Below are positions 35,531 through 47,043 of a DNA stretch of 64,000 nucleotides, piece by piece. Numbering within the stretch: position 1 is the first letter of the stretch; each line of letters starts with the position of its first letter. The DNA comes from Anaeramoeba flamelloides. Taxonomy: Eukaryota; Metamonada; Anaeramoebidae. The position numbers and the translations under genes are program-made. The notes below the pieces were generated by a model, which saw only the letters and a program-made list of their open reading frames with translations, searched no databases and was not told the DNA's origin. Location of the stretch: contig JANTQA010000032.1 in assembly GCA_027625915.1 (NCBI GenBank), forward strand, positions 7,626,001 to 7,690,000, written 5' to 3'.

Positions 35531-37053
35531 TGTGAATTTACATGTTTAAATGTTGTTAGAGATTATTTGGATTTGATTTTTTTTTTTTAAATAGGATGAT
35601 AAGTTGTAGTGACAAAAAAGTATTCTAAAGTGATTTCATAGATTTTTTTATGCTAAAACTAATAAACAATCCATCTGTGCCTTCTTTTATAAAAGATAAA
35701 ATACCTTCAAATATATTTTTAAAACTTGAGATAGAGTAAAAATTAAAAAAGTTGGTCAATTGCCCAAAATATAAATATTATGATAAAAATATTTAACTTT
35801 TGAAAAATTATTTTTTTTCGTTAATTTCAAAAATAATAACAATCAATTAAACTCAAAAAACCTATTTAAGACTTATTCCCATATTTAAAAATGTTCTTAA
35901 GTTTCTCATTTTTTTTTTATAAAAATCTCAAATAATAATTGTTTTTTACCCTTTTTTGATAAAATATGTCCCTATGACCCAAAAAACACTAAAAATTGAA
36001 AACTGATCAAATACTTTCCATTAATACAATTAAAAAAACTAAATGAAAAAATAAAAATAAAATAAAGTTTCAATTTAACTTTTTCTTGAAATCATTTTTT
36101 GCCAAAATCATTAAATTCAAACTTGAAATTATGTATATTTTTCCATACACTATCTTGTTTTAACTCATTTACTAAAACAAATTCTAAATTATGGGGAATT
36201 TTCTTTTCACAAAAGGCACTAATTAGGTCTTCAAATGTTTTTTTAGTTTCAAATGGTAAAATTAAAAAAAAGTTCAACTAAAAAGATAAACTTTCTGGAA
36301 AACCATTCTAATTTAATATATTAACTTATTCTTTGATTTCAAGCTTTTCTCAACCCCAATTTTTCAAAAAAAAATAAAAAAGTGCACAGTAATTTCAAAT
36401 AATATTTTCGATATTCAAAAGTTGAGAGTTTTTTTTATTCTAAAAAAAATCATCACAGTGGTTAATTGAATTAAGTTATGAACTTAGATTTCGAAAAATA
36501 TTAATCAGAAAAAAATATTGCTTAATTTTATTAAGGACATATAGAAATATCAAAAAAAATTTTAAATCAAAAAAAATTTCAAACTTTTGTCCAGATTCGA
36601 TAAGTTTCTAACTCTTGATAAATTAATTTAGTTCCCATATTTAAAGTTAAATCCTGATAAGTAATATACTAATAAAAAAACAACCCAATTGTCTCAAACA
36701 AAATATATATCAAAATTTTGAAATATTGTTGCTTTTTTGAAAAAAGAAAGTGTTATTTTCTTTTTCAATTATCAATATTAAAAGATTTTTCAAGATATCT
36801 ATTTGAAATAGTGCGCACTCGATTTTTTTTTTTTATGGTTTTTTTTCTCCACCCAACTCGACCTCACATTTAAAGGTTGAATCCTCACTTTTTTGAAAAA
36901 AGCTTTATTTTGAAAAAATTCTTCACTTTTTTCAATCGTAGTCTTTACAAAAAAAATAATTTTTTAATTTTTCAAATCAAGAAAATACTTACTGACAAGA
37001 ATCAAGTGAAGATAAATTTATTTACAAAACGACAACAATGGGTTTAACTTTTT
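35531..37053. other. Gene-poor region upstream of Rpn11
   Basis: No complete gene. It includes the possible orphan exon at 36092-36277 and may hold further decayed transposon sequence. Confidence 0.35.
36092..36277 (-). pseudogene. Possible orphan 3' exon (unrecognised)
   Basis: On the minus strand a CTTTTTAG splice-acceptor-like sequence is followed by 61 open codons with balanced composition (LPFETKKTFEDLISAF, then PHNLEFVLVNELKQDSVW) ending in TGA. It has no ATG. It reads like a terminal exon or gene fragment, but no upstream exon or family is recognised. Confidence 0.25.
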
Positions 37054-37276
37054 ACTGTTAATTGTAAAATAAAAAGATCAAAATTTTCATTTAACTTTCC
37101 AAAAAAAAAATCACATTGCAAGAATTATAATAAATCGTCAAAGAACTAAATTCTAAAAGGAAAATTATTAATTTAAACTGGTTTTAAGATTTTAAAATTT
37201 AAAAGGTAGCATGATATAAAATCTTTTTTTGGAAAGTTAAATGAAAATTTTGTTTCTTTTATTTTGCAACAAATAG
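37054..37276. mobile_element. Family-A MITE
   Basis: The best-preserved copy, 223 bp. The left arm (GTAAAATAAAAAGATCAAAA, then TTTCATTTAACTTTCC) and right arm (GGAAAGTTAAATGAAAATTT, then TTTTATTTTGCAAC) are inverted repeats of about 45 bp. No coding. Confidence 0.85.
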
Positions 37277-38010
37277 TATTTTCATTTGATGTCACTTATA
37301 TAAATCTTTTTTGATAGAAAATCATCATCTTAAATAATTATAATAATTTCCCAAAAGTGAATAAGAATTATCATTTATAATAAAATTCAGATTGGTTTGT
37401 TCTGTATTTATTTCGGTTGTGAATTTCTTATTTAAATTTAATCAAAATTACAAAAACTTTTTAATTTAATTTCCATTTTTATTATCAAAAAAATCTACTT
37501 CCCTAACCAATCTTTGATAAGAGTATTTTGAAATTCAACTATTTTTACGCACTTTTAATTCATTTATACTCAACATTCTTTATTTAATACTTACTTTCTA
37601 AATAAATTAAATCAAGTTAAAATTTTAGAACAATTTTCCAAATAGAGTTAGAATCAAAAAAGGAAACTCGTGAAATAGATACATTTGAAGTACCTCAAAA
37701 ATTATATTTTTACTTCAAGATCTCTTGATACCAATATTCGAGAGTCAAATTGTTTGTCAAGTTTAAACAACTACAGCTTTGGTATTACCCCTAAAATTTT
37801 AATTTTAAAACCAATTATTTTTGACAATTAACTTAAAAAACCGTATATAGGATAGAATATGATTTTTTCTTGTGAACCAAAGTGGTTGTTGTTTATCCCT
37901 TTTATAGAAGAAAAAGTTTGATCAGAAAAGATTTTTGCATTTTTTCATTTCATTTTACTTTCTTATAAACTTTTACAAATTTGAAAATATTTTTTGTTTT
38001 TTATAATAAA
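37277..38010. other. Upstream flank of Rpn11
   Basis: No gene. It should contain the Rpn11 promoter. Confidence 0.4.
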
Positions 38011-41000
38011 ATGGATTTTTCATCGATGCTTCAAGGATTGGGTGGACAAGGACAAACTTCAGGAATTGATATGCCACAAGTCGATACCTCTGAAACAATT
38101 TATGTTTCTTCTTTAGCATTATTAAAAATGTTAAAACATGGACGTTCAGGTGTATGAACCTTTTCTTTCTTTTTTTTACGATTTCACTAAAACCGAACAA
38201 ATCTTGTTTTTCTATCTGACAATTTGGTTTGACTTGGATTTGTTTTTGTATGTTAATCGAAATTAATCGAAATAAAACCCTTTCTTTTTTATTTTCAAAT
38301 TATAATAAAAAAACCAAAAAAAAGATTCCAATGGAAGTTATGGGATTAATGCTTGGGAAATTTGTGGATGAATATACCGTCAGAGTTGACGATGTTTTTG
38401 CTTCACCACAAATTGGTACAACAACCTCTGTAGAAACTCATGATAATGTTTTTCAAACAAAAATGATCGAAATGTTGAAACAAACAGGGCGTGGTGAAGA
38501 TGTTGTTGGTTGGTATCACTCACATCCTGGTTTGTATTTATTACTTTATTGTTTCTTTTTTCTTTCCTTAATTGCATGATTGAAATTTTGCTTGTTTCAA
38601 ATAATTTAAATCCAAACCCGTACATTTTTTAAACATAACAAAACTACAAGTTTTCATTTTTTAATTTCAATCTTTTTTTTTTTTTTTATTATTACCCTTT
38701 TCCATGCACTTCTTTAAGTTCACTTTTGCTCAAAGCCCTTCTTGGTATGAAAGAATTTTTATTAGTGATATTAAAATCATGTTTCTACAATGAAACAATT
38801 CAAAATTTCATGGTTTGTACAGATTCTGTCAAACACTATCTAAGTTTTGTATTGATAATTACAACTAATTTACTTGTATTTGCATAAGAATTGGGAAAAA
38901 ATTTTACGTGCTTAAGGGACTAATCTCTATTAAATTTTTTTACCTAAATTTAATAGAGATTGAGAAATTTTTTTGCCAATTACTTAGATTTGAAAACCCC
39001 TGTTTATTTTCAATATTAAACATATTTCTAGATAAGGAATACTGATTTAGAAATTGGTCAAAAAAAAAATAATAGACTAGTCCCTTAATATTTCAATCTT
39101 TCAAGATAAATTTAGGTCTTCCAAGAAATTGATAGAAATATTTGATCTGTATTTATTCGTTTGATCCTTTTGTCCTTCCTTATTGGTATACTCCAATGTG
39201 GACTGAAATGATTTCAAAAATCCTAAAAAAGATAATCATCCGAAATTTTATCTTTTTTTTTTTTTATATTTTAAGGAATTAGTGTAACCATATATCCGTC
39301 GAGAATGTTTGAATTCTGTAAATTGAGAGTAAATGATATTAGTATTTCATGACTCAAATTGCTCTAAAGAATCTTTTAAAAATATTATTGCACAATAAAT
39401 TATTACATTTTTTTAATCTAATAATTACTATTAAAAATTGTCATTTTGGAATAAAATTTTTTTAATTCCTTTTCCGAATTTAAAAATATAAACCCAAAAA
39501 AAAAAAAGATTGAAATTAATAATTCATATTTAGAACTTCCAAAAGTAAATTTTTTTTAAAATTTTATTAATTTCAAAGATTAACTGAATAATCATCAACA
39601 TAAAAATACAAAGAATGATAAATTTTGATTTCATTTTTTATATAGTAAGTTGTAACATCAATATATTTCCTATATGTGCAAAATACTTTGTCCAAATAAT
39701 CTATTGAGTTAATTATTTAATGTTTTAAAAAAATCATGAAATTTTTAGCAATTAATCTACATTTTGCCACAAATTTAAAAAAGATATTTTGCAACTTTGG
39801 AGTATGGAAATTGATGATTCAACCTTTAAATTTGTGGTGAAATTCACATTTTTTAAAACGACTTTTGGGTTTTTTTATTAGTACAACGATCTTTTTTTAA
39901 TTTCTGAGATCAACAAATATTACTATTTTACTTTTCGATTTTTCGAGGCATTTGAACCATGGTGCACTAATGCGATTTACACCCAATAACAACATACTTT
40001 AATCTTTGACTTCTCCATGGTATACCATAATCCCTTAAAGAATCATTAATTCTACAAAAAGAATCTCGAACAATCTAATTTCTGAACTTCTTTGTGACAC
40101 CCAACCCCCTTTCCTCTAATTTGTCAATTATTTTGAAAAAAAAAAAAATAATAATTTTAAATTGAATTCGAAAGACAAAAAAAAGCACATCAAATTGCAA
40201 TACCACAAAATTTCACAAATTTTTTTTAAAAAAAACAAAGAATTCTCAAATTTTCCATCCGTAAACTAAAATTAGAAATAAATTCAATTGAAATTTTGAG
40301 TCATTTGAATTCTCAAACTTTTTCCCATTACTGGAACTAAATTCTCATATACAAAACAAAATATTTAAAATGATATGAGATTTTTTTCCTAAATTAATAA
40401 TAATGTTTATTAATTTTTATCAATATATTTATTTACGTATATGATTATAATTTGATTAATAGGATTCGGGCCATGGTTATCTGGCGTTGATATGCAAACA
40501 CAACAATCTTTTGAAACTTTAAATAAACGCTCTGTAGCTGTTGTGATTGACCCTGTACAATCTGTTAAAGGGAAAGTAGTTATTGACGCATTTCGATTGA
40601 TTCCACAGCAGGCATTTAGCTTTGGTAAAGCACCAAGGCAAACAACATCACACTTGGGTGATCTTCAGCCACCATCAATGGTTGCACTTGTTCATGGTTT
40701 AAATAGATATTATTACTCTATGCCAATTAACTATCGAAAAAATGAATTTGAACAAAAAATGTTATTAAACTTGGAAAAAAAAAGTTGGATTGATGGATTA
40801 AATATTAGTAGTTTTGAAAGTCATTCAAAAAAAAATAGTGAAACACTTAACCAAATGATTAAACTTTCAAAACAATATAATTTAAAATTAACCAAAGAAA
40901 AAGAGGACAAGGAAAAGGAATTAGAAGAAAAGGAAAAGGAGAAAATCATCAAAGAAAGAGTTAAAAAAAGAATTGAAAATGAAAAAAAAAAATTAGAAAA

Positions 41001-41262
41001 AAAAAATAAAATGCAAATCGAAAAAGAGGGAAAAAAGGATGAAGACAAAAATAAAAAAGAAGAGAAAAAAAAAGATGGAAAAAATGGAATCGATAAAGAA
41101 AAGGATGACAAAAAGAAGAAAAACACACAACAGGAGAATCGAAAAATTAAGAATGTTGGCCTATTAGATCCAAAAAGACATTTGAAATCTGGCGTGGAAG
41201 ATTTAATGGCAAATACAATCATACAATCACTTGGTACAATGTTATTAACAGAAATCCTTTAA
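38011..41262 (+). CDS. rpn11: 26S proteasome lid deubiquitinase Rpn11 (PSMD14)
   Basis: Three exons, 38011-38151, 38325-38529 and 40463-41262, with GT-AG introns of 173 and 1933 bp (phases 0 and 1), encode 381 residues. Rpn11 is the JAMM/MPN+ metalloprotease that removes ubiquitin chains as substrates enter the proteasome. Family landmarks are intact: [26 protein letters not shown] with catalytic Glu51, and HSHP with His112 and His114 followed by Ser122 and Asp125. The metal motif is split by intron 2. The tail (DPKRHL, then a helical end) matches the family. Two oddities stand out. About 70 extra residues, almost all Lys/Glu/Asp, sit before [11 protein letters not shown], making the protein longer than the usual 310. 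The GCWLS motif reads GPWLS, with Pro in place of Cys. The catalytic residues remain, so it is probably active. Confidence 0.96.
38912..39088. mobile_element. 177-bp MITE with TTAAGGGACTA ends
   Basis: The terminal inverted repeats read TTAAGGGACTA and TAGTCCCTTAA. Near the left end a second hairpin, AATCTCTATTAAATTT / AAATTTAATAGAGATT, is present. The end sequence resembles that of the larger element at 39271-40038. Confidence 0.7.
39271..40038. mobile_element. 768-bp element with TTAAGGGATTA long inverted repeats
   Basis: The ends (TTAAGGAATTAGTGTA and the complement TTAAGGGATTATGGTATA) remain alignable inward for about 110 bp. The inner parts match 53724-54489 (for example CAAATTTAAAGGTTGA on the complement), which has nearly the same length. 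No coding capacity. Target duplication is unclear in the T-rich flanks. Confidence 0.75.
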
Positions 41263-41293
41263 ATTAATTCTTCATATATCAATCAACCAATCA

Positions 41294-41334
<41 letters not shown>

Positions 41335-42639
41335 GTATGTGTGTATGTATTATAATGTTTTATTTCCAAAATTAATTATTTTTTTTTTATCTTTTTTTCC
41401 TGTCTAATACAAGAGTTAAAAACTTTTGATTTCAAAGAATTGTCTCTAAAGAACGAAAAACAAAAAATATAAAAGATCAGATAAAAACTTTTTTTTTTTT
41501 TTTTATCTCTTATACATATAAATTCTTTTTAAACAAGTGTGTGAAATAAGTTTACAAATGTATTACATAAACTATTTAAAAGAGTGAACCAATCAATTTT
41601 GAAAAACACTTTATAAAATATATAGTTATCACTTTTTCAAAAATGATTTATATAATTTTTCATTTTTTTTTTTTTTTTCTCTCCGGTTTTTATTTTCAAA
41701 TAACAAATTATGATCTGTATTTCAAAGTATTTCTAGAATAATAAAATAATAATAATAAAAATAAAAATATTTTGAACAAAATCAATTTATTAAAAAAATT
41801 GAGTTCAACTTGGAATCAATAAAATCCTAATTAATGTTTGATATTTATTTGGTAGATCACGAATCATTTAAATCCAAGAATCCCAAATATTAAAACTTTG
41901 AAAAAATTCAATGATTTACTAATAATTCCAGTCGGTTAGAATTTTATTTTTAATATCATTTCCTTTTTCCAAATTCACCTTTAACTAGTTATTTGGGCTT
42001 CGCTTATTCTCTTGTTGTTGTTGTTTTTTTTTTTTTTAAATATAAAGTGTTTGTAGGGGGTAAAATGAATAAAAACCCATTTTAAGAATTGATAAACTTA
42101 CTCTGATTAGATTTTAAACAAACCAACTTGTTGAAACAGGAGTAAACTGAACCCAACAAATATAATTTGAAACGAAATGAAGTGAACTTAAAAAAAAGTT
42201 CCATACAATTTTGGCAAGTTGATTACTTGTGTTGAGTTAATACTGTGAAGTTGGTGTCTTGTAATAATATTTTGCGAAAATAAGATTTGGTAAACTTACA
42301 AAAATTCAAAAAAAAAAATAATTAAAACAAAAACAAAAAAATGTAAAATAATACAAAGAAAATTTTGAAAAGCAATACCAATTCTTAAAAACTAAAACTT
42401 TATTGATGTATCATATCTTTAGAGTTTTAATTTAAAACATATCTGTGAACTTATTTCATTTGATCTACAGTTTGGCAAATATTTTGAATTTTTTATTAAA
42501 ATGATAAAATCTATGAATTTACATCAAAGTTACTGTTACGAAATTTGTGTTTTCGGGGCCTCCATAGTTATTAAAGAATTATTGATCAACCATAAATAAT
42601 AAACAATATTTTTTATTAGTATTATTTTGAAGGGGAGAA
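41263..42639. other. Gene-free region downstream of Rpn11
   Basis: Contains an (AT)n run at about 41297-41331 and T-rich runs near 41488 and 41665. No gene is supported. Confidence 0.4.
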
Positions 42640-44010
42640 ATTAAGTTCCTCTTACAGTCTTAATTTCTAAATTTTTGTTTAGAAATTTCAATAAAGAATC
42701 ATAATTCTCTTTATCATTAACTTATTACAAAATAAATAATGATTCTTTATTTTGAATAATATCTTGGATATTATTCTAATTATTTTGTTAATTGGAATTA
42801 AATCTTTAATCAAAATATTTTGATTTTATTTAAAGAATGGACATTCCCATAGAAAATGATTGATATCTTAATCTATATCTAGTTTTAAATATTTTTTCCC
42901 CAATTTGTAAAATTTTGTTTTTGTTTTATTCTTATCATAAACATTAGAATATCTATTTAGATTATTTGTGAATTTTCTTAGTTTAGCGATGGAAGTAGAA
43001 CCCTTTCATTTAAAATATTTTTTGTAGTTAGGTTTGTTTTAATTTAAGAAATAAAGGGAAAATTTCAAAAATTTTCTTTTTTATTTCTTAAATTAAAAAA
43101 AAAAACGCTGTTAGGTTTTCCAGAATTCAAAAGAAACAAGTAAAATCTTAGATTTTTCTCCGTTCTTTTAAATTCTCGAAAAGCGCCGTTAGGTTTTCTT
43201 GAGTTTTCCTATTATTTGGAAAATCAATAGATTTCACAAATAAAACAGAAAACCTCAAGAAAACCTAGGCATTCTACGGCACTCTACAACACGATTTTTT
43301 GTTTATATTGTGATTATACCAAATAATTTTTAAATATTCCTGACCTTTCTAGTAAGTACTATTCAGTATTAATTTTTATCTAAGTTGATTAAGATTCTCA
43401 TTTAGCAATTTTAGATTTTCTGCTTTACAATTAATATTTTCATTGTTTGTTTTTAAAAATTATATATTTTTTGATTTGTGTTCAAAATCAAGATTTTTAA
43501 ATTTCTTTTTGAGTTTAACTTCTTCTTTATATATCAAAATTCTTACTAGGTCTATTTTTTGCCTTAGTTTTATTAATTATTTTTGGAGAATGTGTATTAA
43601 TTTTTAAAAATTTTGTCACTTTTTTTATTTATCCAAACATCTATCAAGTTGAAATCTTTTTGGGTTAGATTGAAAATAACTAACATATAAAATAGTTGGC
43701 TAAAGCAGAACGATTTTAAAATTTGCAATTTTACTTCATTGGCTAATTGTTGTTGGTTAAAAATCATTTTCATTTTTTTAAAATTGGTTTTTATTTTTTA
43801 AAGTTTTTTTTGTGATATTTCTTTTTTTCAATCCAAATGCCTAAATACTTATTTTGGAATATTGATTTGATTTTAGAGTTTTGTCAATATTCATATTCAT
43901 TCCAAATTCTTGAATAATTTTATAAATTAAAATTAACTTTTTGTCAAATAATGAACAATACATGGGCGTTGTATTTCAATTGTTAACAAAAAACATTTAA
44001 TTGATATATT
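42640..44010 (-). pseudogene. Decayed LINE (non-LTR retrotransposon) reverse transcriptase and 3' part
   Basis: On the minus strand, broken frames give typical LINE signatures in the expected order: IIQEFGMNMNIDKT (about 43928-43880), KYLGIWIEKKKYHKK (about 43850-43805), then a thumb-like stretch with KSFCFSQLFYMLVIF (about 43720-43640), and HFLWECPFFK (about 42860-42830), which fits the C-terminal zinc-knuckle H...C end. Several stops and frame changes separate them, so it is dead. A hairpin cluster (43010-43295) interrupts it. The 5' half and the catalytic YxDD box were not found. The clade cannot be fixed by eye. Confidence 0.75.
43010..43295. repeat. Hairpin cluster with GTTAGG linkers, copy 2
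   Basis: Contains an AATTTAAGAAATAAA / TTTATTTCTTAAATT hairpin, then CGCTGTTAGGTTTTCC and GCGCCGTTAGGTTTTC segments, and ends in CTACGGCACTCTAC. It shares linkers and end motif with 11160-11730 and lies inside the LINE remnant, so it inserted after the LINE. Confidence 0.65.
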
Positions 44011-44846
44011 GTTAAGGGTATTAATCTAGAATCCGTAAAATAATTTAGTTGACAAATTCCAGAGATTATAATTACAGGTTTCAATACTCAATAGGGTTAG
44101 GGGCGAAACTCAAATATTTGAGTATTAATTTGTTGACTATTATAATGTAATTCTAACAAAGCTAACAACTATTTGTGAGATAATAATTGTTAGATCTTGA
44201 ATAATAAAAATTCTTTATTAAAATTTTTTATAAATTAACAAAATCAATTCTTGAATATATTTTAATGATATATTTTTCAAAACAAATTAGATTTTAAAAA
44301 TATTGATTCACTTGATAATGTTAATGGGAGATGTTTGAGGCTTTATTCTTTTATTCTTTATCAAAAAAATATTTTCAAATTTTTGGATCAGAATCATTTT
44401 TTCTAATTTTTCAAATTTTTGTTTTGCTTTTTAAAATTTTTGTTTTTCTTTTCTTTTTCTTTTTGTTTTTAAATTTTTTTTTCTTTTTTTTTGATACTTT
44501 TTTTTTTGGAAAAGATCATTTTGAAAAAAAAAAGATCTTCAAAAAGTTAAATAATAACGTTAAAAATTGAGACTCTGTAATAATATAAAAAATAAATTTA
44601 ATTATTAGTAAAAAATCTTGTTGTTCACTTTTTTTCAATAAAAGTACAGTAATAAAAAATCCGTAACACTCTTTTTAAAAATTTTGATTTCACTTTTTTT
44701 TGGTTTTTGGTTTGATTTTATTTTAATTTTTTAAATAACAGTTTTTTCTATATTTAGAATGATTTAAAAGTTAATTACAAATAATATTGAGTTATCTGTT
44801 GTTCTTTAATACTAAAGGATAATTATTTTTTTTTTTTTAAATTATT
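44011..44846. other. Gene-free region, possible further LINE remains
   Basis: No convincing coding. A Phe-rich low-complexity frame near 44331-44570 is attributed to T-rich sequence. Confidence 0.35.
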
Positions 44847-44983
44847 AGAGGTTTTGATGATAACATATATAATCATGATATTAACAATAAAATCGCGATA
44901 ATATTAAAAATCGTGATTAGTCCAACTTTATAGCGATATTCAACATTATCGTAAAAAAATGAAAATTTATTTTTTTGAGATTA

Positions 44984-45471
44984 GAGCAGTGAAAAAAATA
45001 CCGGACATGAAAAAAATCCCGGACAAGATTTTTAATTGTGAATATTAGTAAAATTATTGTGTAATTTCTTTTATTTTAAAATCAAATCCTTTTTTTAAGA
45101 ATCGAACTTTTTCAATTATAACCCCCCCACTTATTAGAATGATGATTGATGAAATCACACTTGTTCAAAACACCATTCAATCAATCAAAAAACAAGAAGA
45201 AAAATTATCATTTTCCAAACTCTAGTAAACCTCTACAAAACTCGATTGTTTTTCAAAAAAAGTTGATCAAATAGGACTATCAAGCAATTACTCGAGTATT
45301 CTAGAGACACCTTACTTTGATGGACTTTAGGCAGGTTTATTACTAATCTCATAAAAAAATTGGTTATTTATAATAAGGATTTCATTGAAATTAGACAAAA
45401 ATTTTACTAATACCCACAATTAAAAATCTTGTCCGGGATTTTTTTCATGTCCGGTATTTTTTTCCCTACTC
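44984..45471. mobile_element. 488-bp TA-flanked MITE with CCGGACA inverted repeats
   Basis: Long terminal inverted repeats (AAAAAAATACCGGACATG, then ATCCCGGACAAGATTTTT) are bounded by TA on both sides (44982-44983 and 45472-45473), as in Tc1/mariner elements. The reversed copy of the host element at about 19150-19190 lacks it, which confirms the insertion. Confidence 0.88.
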
Positions 45472-46170
45472 TACCTTAAAAAAATCTACTAACTTTTACA
45501 AAGCCTTGAGACTTTTACAACACTTTCCCTTTCATAAATGTTTGAAAGTGTTTGTAAGGGTTGTGTGCTGTCTTCAGGTGTTTGAAAGTTTTGAAAAACG
45601 TAAAAGTTTTTGTAAAGGCTATGAGTTTGGTTTGTTCTGGAAAAAAATTGTTTTCTTTTCTTTTTTTTTTTAACAAAATATCACATCTCAAACAAATTTT
45701 ATGATCAAACTAATAATTGCCCATTCTCGTCAATATAATTGAATATAAGATAGATGTGTTTTCTTACAATGGAGTTGTTATATTCACAATTTTAAATAGC
45801 CAAAAAGAATAAAGAATAATTTTCCTTCTTATTACTGATCGATCAAACAAAAACCTCTAAGCTCTAATTGTGTTTTCTGTCCAATACAAAGATTCTCAAA
45901 GAAGAAAAAGAACAAGAAAACAATTTCTCTAAAAAATCTTAATAATTGGTGATCATCTGGCAAGGATGTTCTGAAAGCTAATGAAAAGTTTACCAACCCC
46001 TTTTAGCTTTCCTAGAATATTGAAAATGCTTTATCCCAAGATCACATTCTTGTAAAAACGTATAAAGGGTTGGTTGTTTTAGAAGGTCTTTTATTCAACT
46101 CAATTTCCAACGCCATGATTAACTGGGATAATATTTATTTCTATTTATTTCTTATTGTTGTTGATCTTAA

Positions 46171-46721
46171 GGTTTACAATCCCTGAAACTGGAAAAAAGA
46201 TTATCTTGTATTGGGTGTGTCAACTTGTTATTTTGGTTCTTAGCTGATCGATCCACAACTAAGTTTGGATCGTATAGGTGGTTGAAAAAGGCTATTTTTG
46301 TGATTTTATTTTTTTTTTTTCCGAAATCCGAATTGAAGAGTCTAAGATTAATTAATTGGAAGATATTTAATTAGTAATTGAGTTTTTTGTTTTCTATGTT
46401 GAAATTTTTATTTACGCTTTGTATTATTTGATGCTTGTAAAAAAATTTTTTTTTATTTACTCCTAACTCTGTAAAAGGAAAATGATAATTTCAATTGACA
46501 ACCCAAAAATTAACACTTTCAATTCAATACCTTCCAACCAATTAATCTTAACTTCTCAATCTGGATTTCGGAAAAAAAAAAAATAAAATCACAAAAATAG
46601 TCTTTTTCAACCACCTATACGATCCAAACTTAGTTGTGGATCGATCAGCTAAGAACCAAAATAACAAGTTGACACACCCAATACAAGATAATCTTTTTTC
46701 CAGTTTCAGGGATTGTAAACC
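46171..46721. mobile_element. 551-bp piggyBac-type MITE with TTAA duplication
   Basis: Terminal inverted repeats of about 165 bp begin GGTTTACAATCCCTG on the left and end CAGGGATTGTAAACC on the right. TTAA flanks both ends (46167-46170 and 46722-46725), the target duplication of piggyBac-like elements. The related sequence near 18470-18485 reads CCTTTTAGATC without the insert. It has no coding capacity. Confidence 0.9.
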
Positions 46722-46921
46722 TTAAAGGATTGATAGGTTTGTCAACCAAACAAAATGAAAACACAATAAAACTCTTGGATCTAATCCTTGATTGGATCAA
46801 GTATCTTTTTTGTTGGTTTTTTCAAAAGAATGACTTTTTTTCACCTAATCTATTTTTTGATCAAAAAAAATTTTTTTAGAAAAATATTTCTCAATTAACC
46901 CAAAAACCAATGAACTAATTT

Positions 46922-47043
46922 ATCGCGATTACTTTTTAATCGCGATATTTTAGGATTTATTGCGATTTTATAGAATTATCGCGATTTTCTGATATTATCG
47001 CGATTTGATGTAAATTATCGCGATTTTTGTAACTTTATCGTGA
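46922..47043. promoter_or_regulatory. Array of seven ATCGCGAT palindromes spaced about 20 bp
   Basis: CGCG cores lie at about 46924, 46941, 46961, 46980, 46999, 47019 and 47039. Five boxes are perfect ATCGCGAT and two are degenerate. The 8-base palindrome and even spacing of about two helical turns suggest cooperative binding sites, most simply for a transposase. Function is inferred. Confidence 0.6.

Larger units (their letters stand above)
38530..40462 (+). other. Intron 2 of Rpn11
   Basis: A 1933 bp intron (GTTTGT to AATAG) interrupting the codon after HSHP. Two inverted-repeat elements, 38912-39088 and 39271-40038, make up about half its length. Confidence 0.9.

Noticed and set aside
40821-41222. 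Ser/Phe-rich minus-strand frame of 133 codons
   Set aside because: It is the antisense of the Lys/Glu-rich insertion in Rpn11 (AAG/AAA/GAA codons read backwards).
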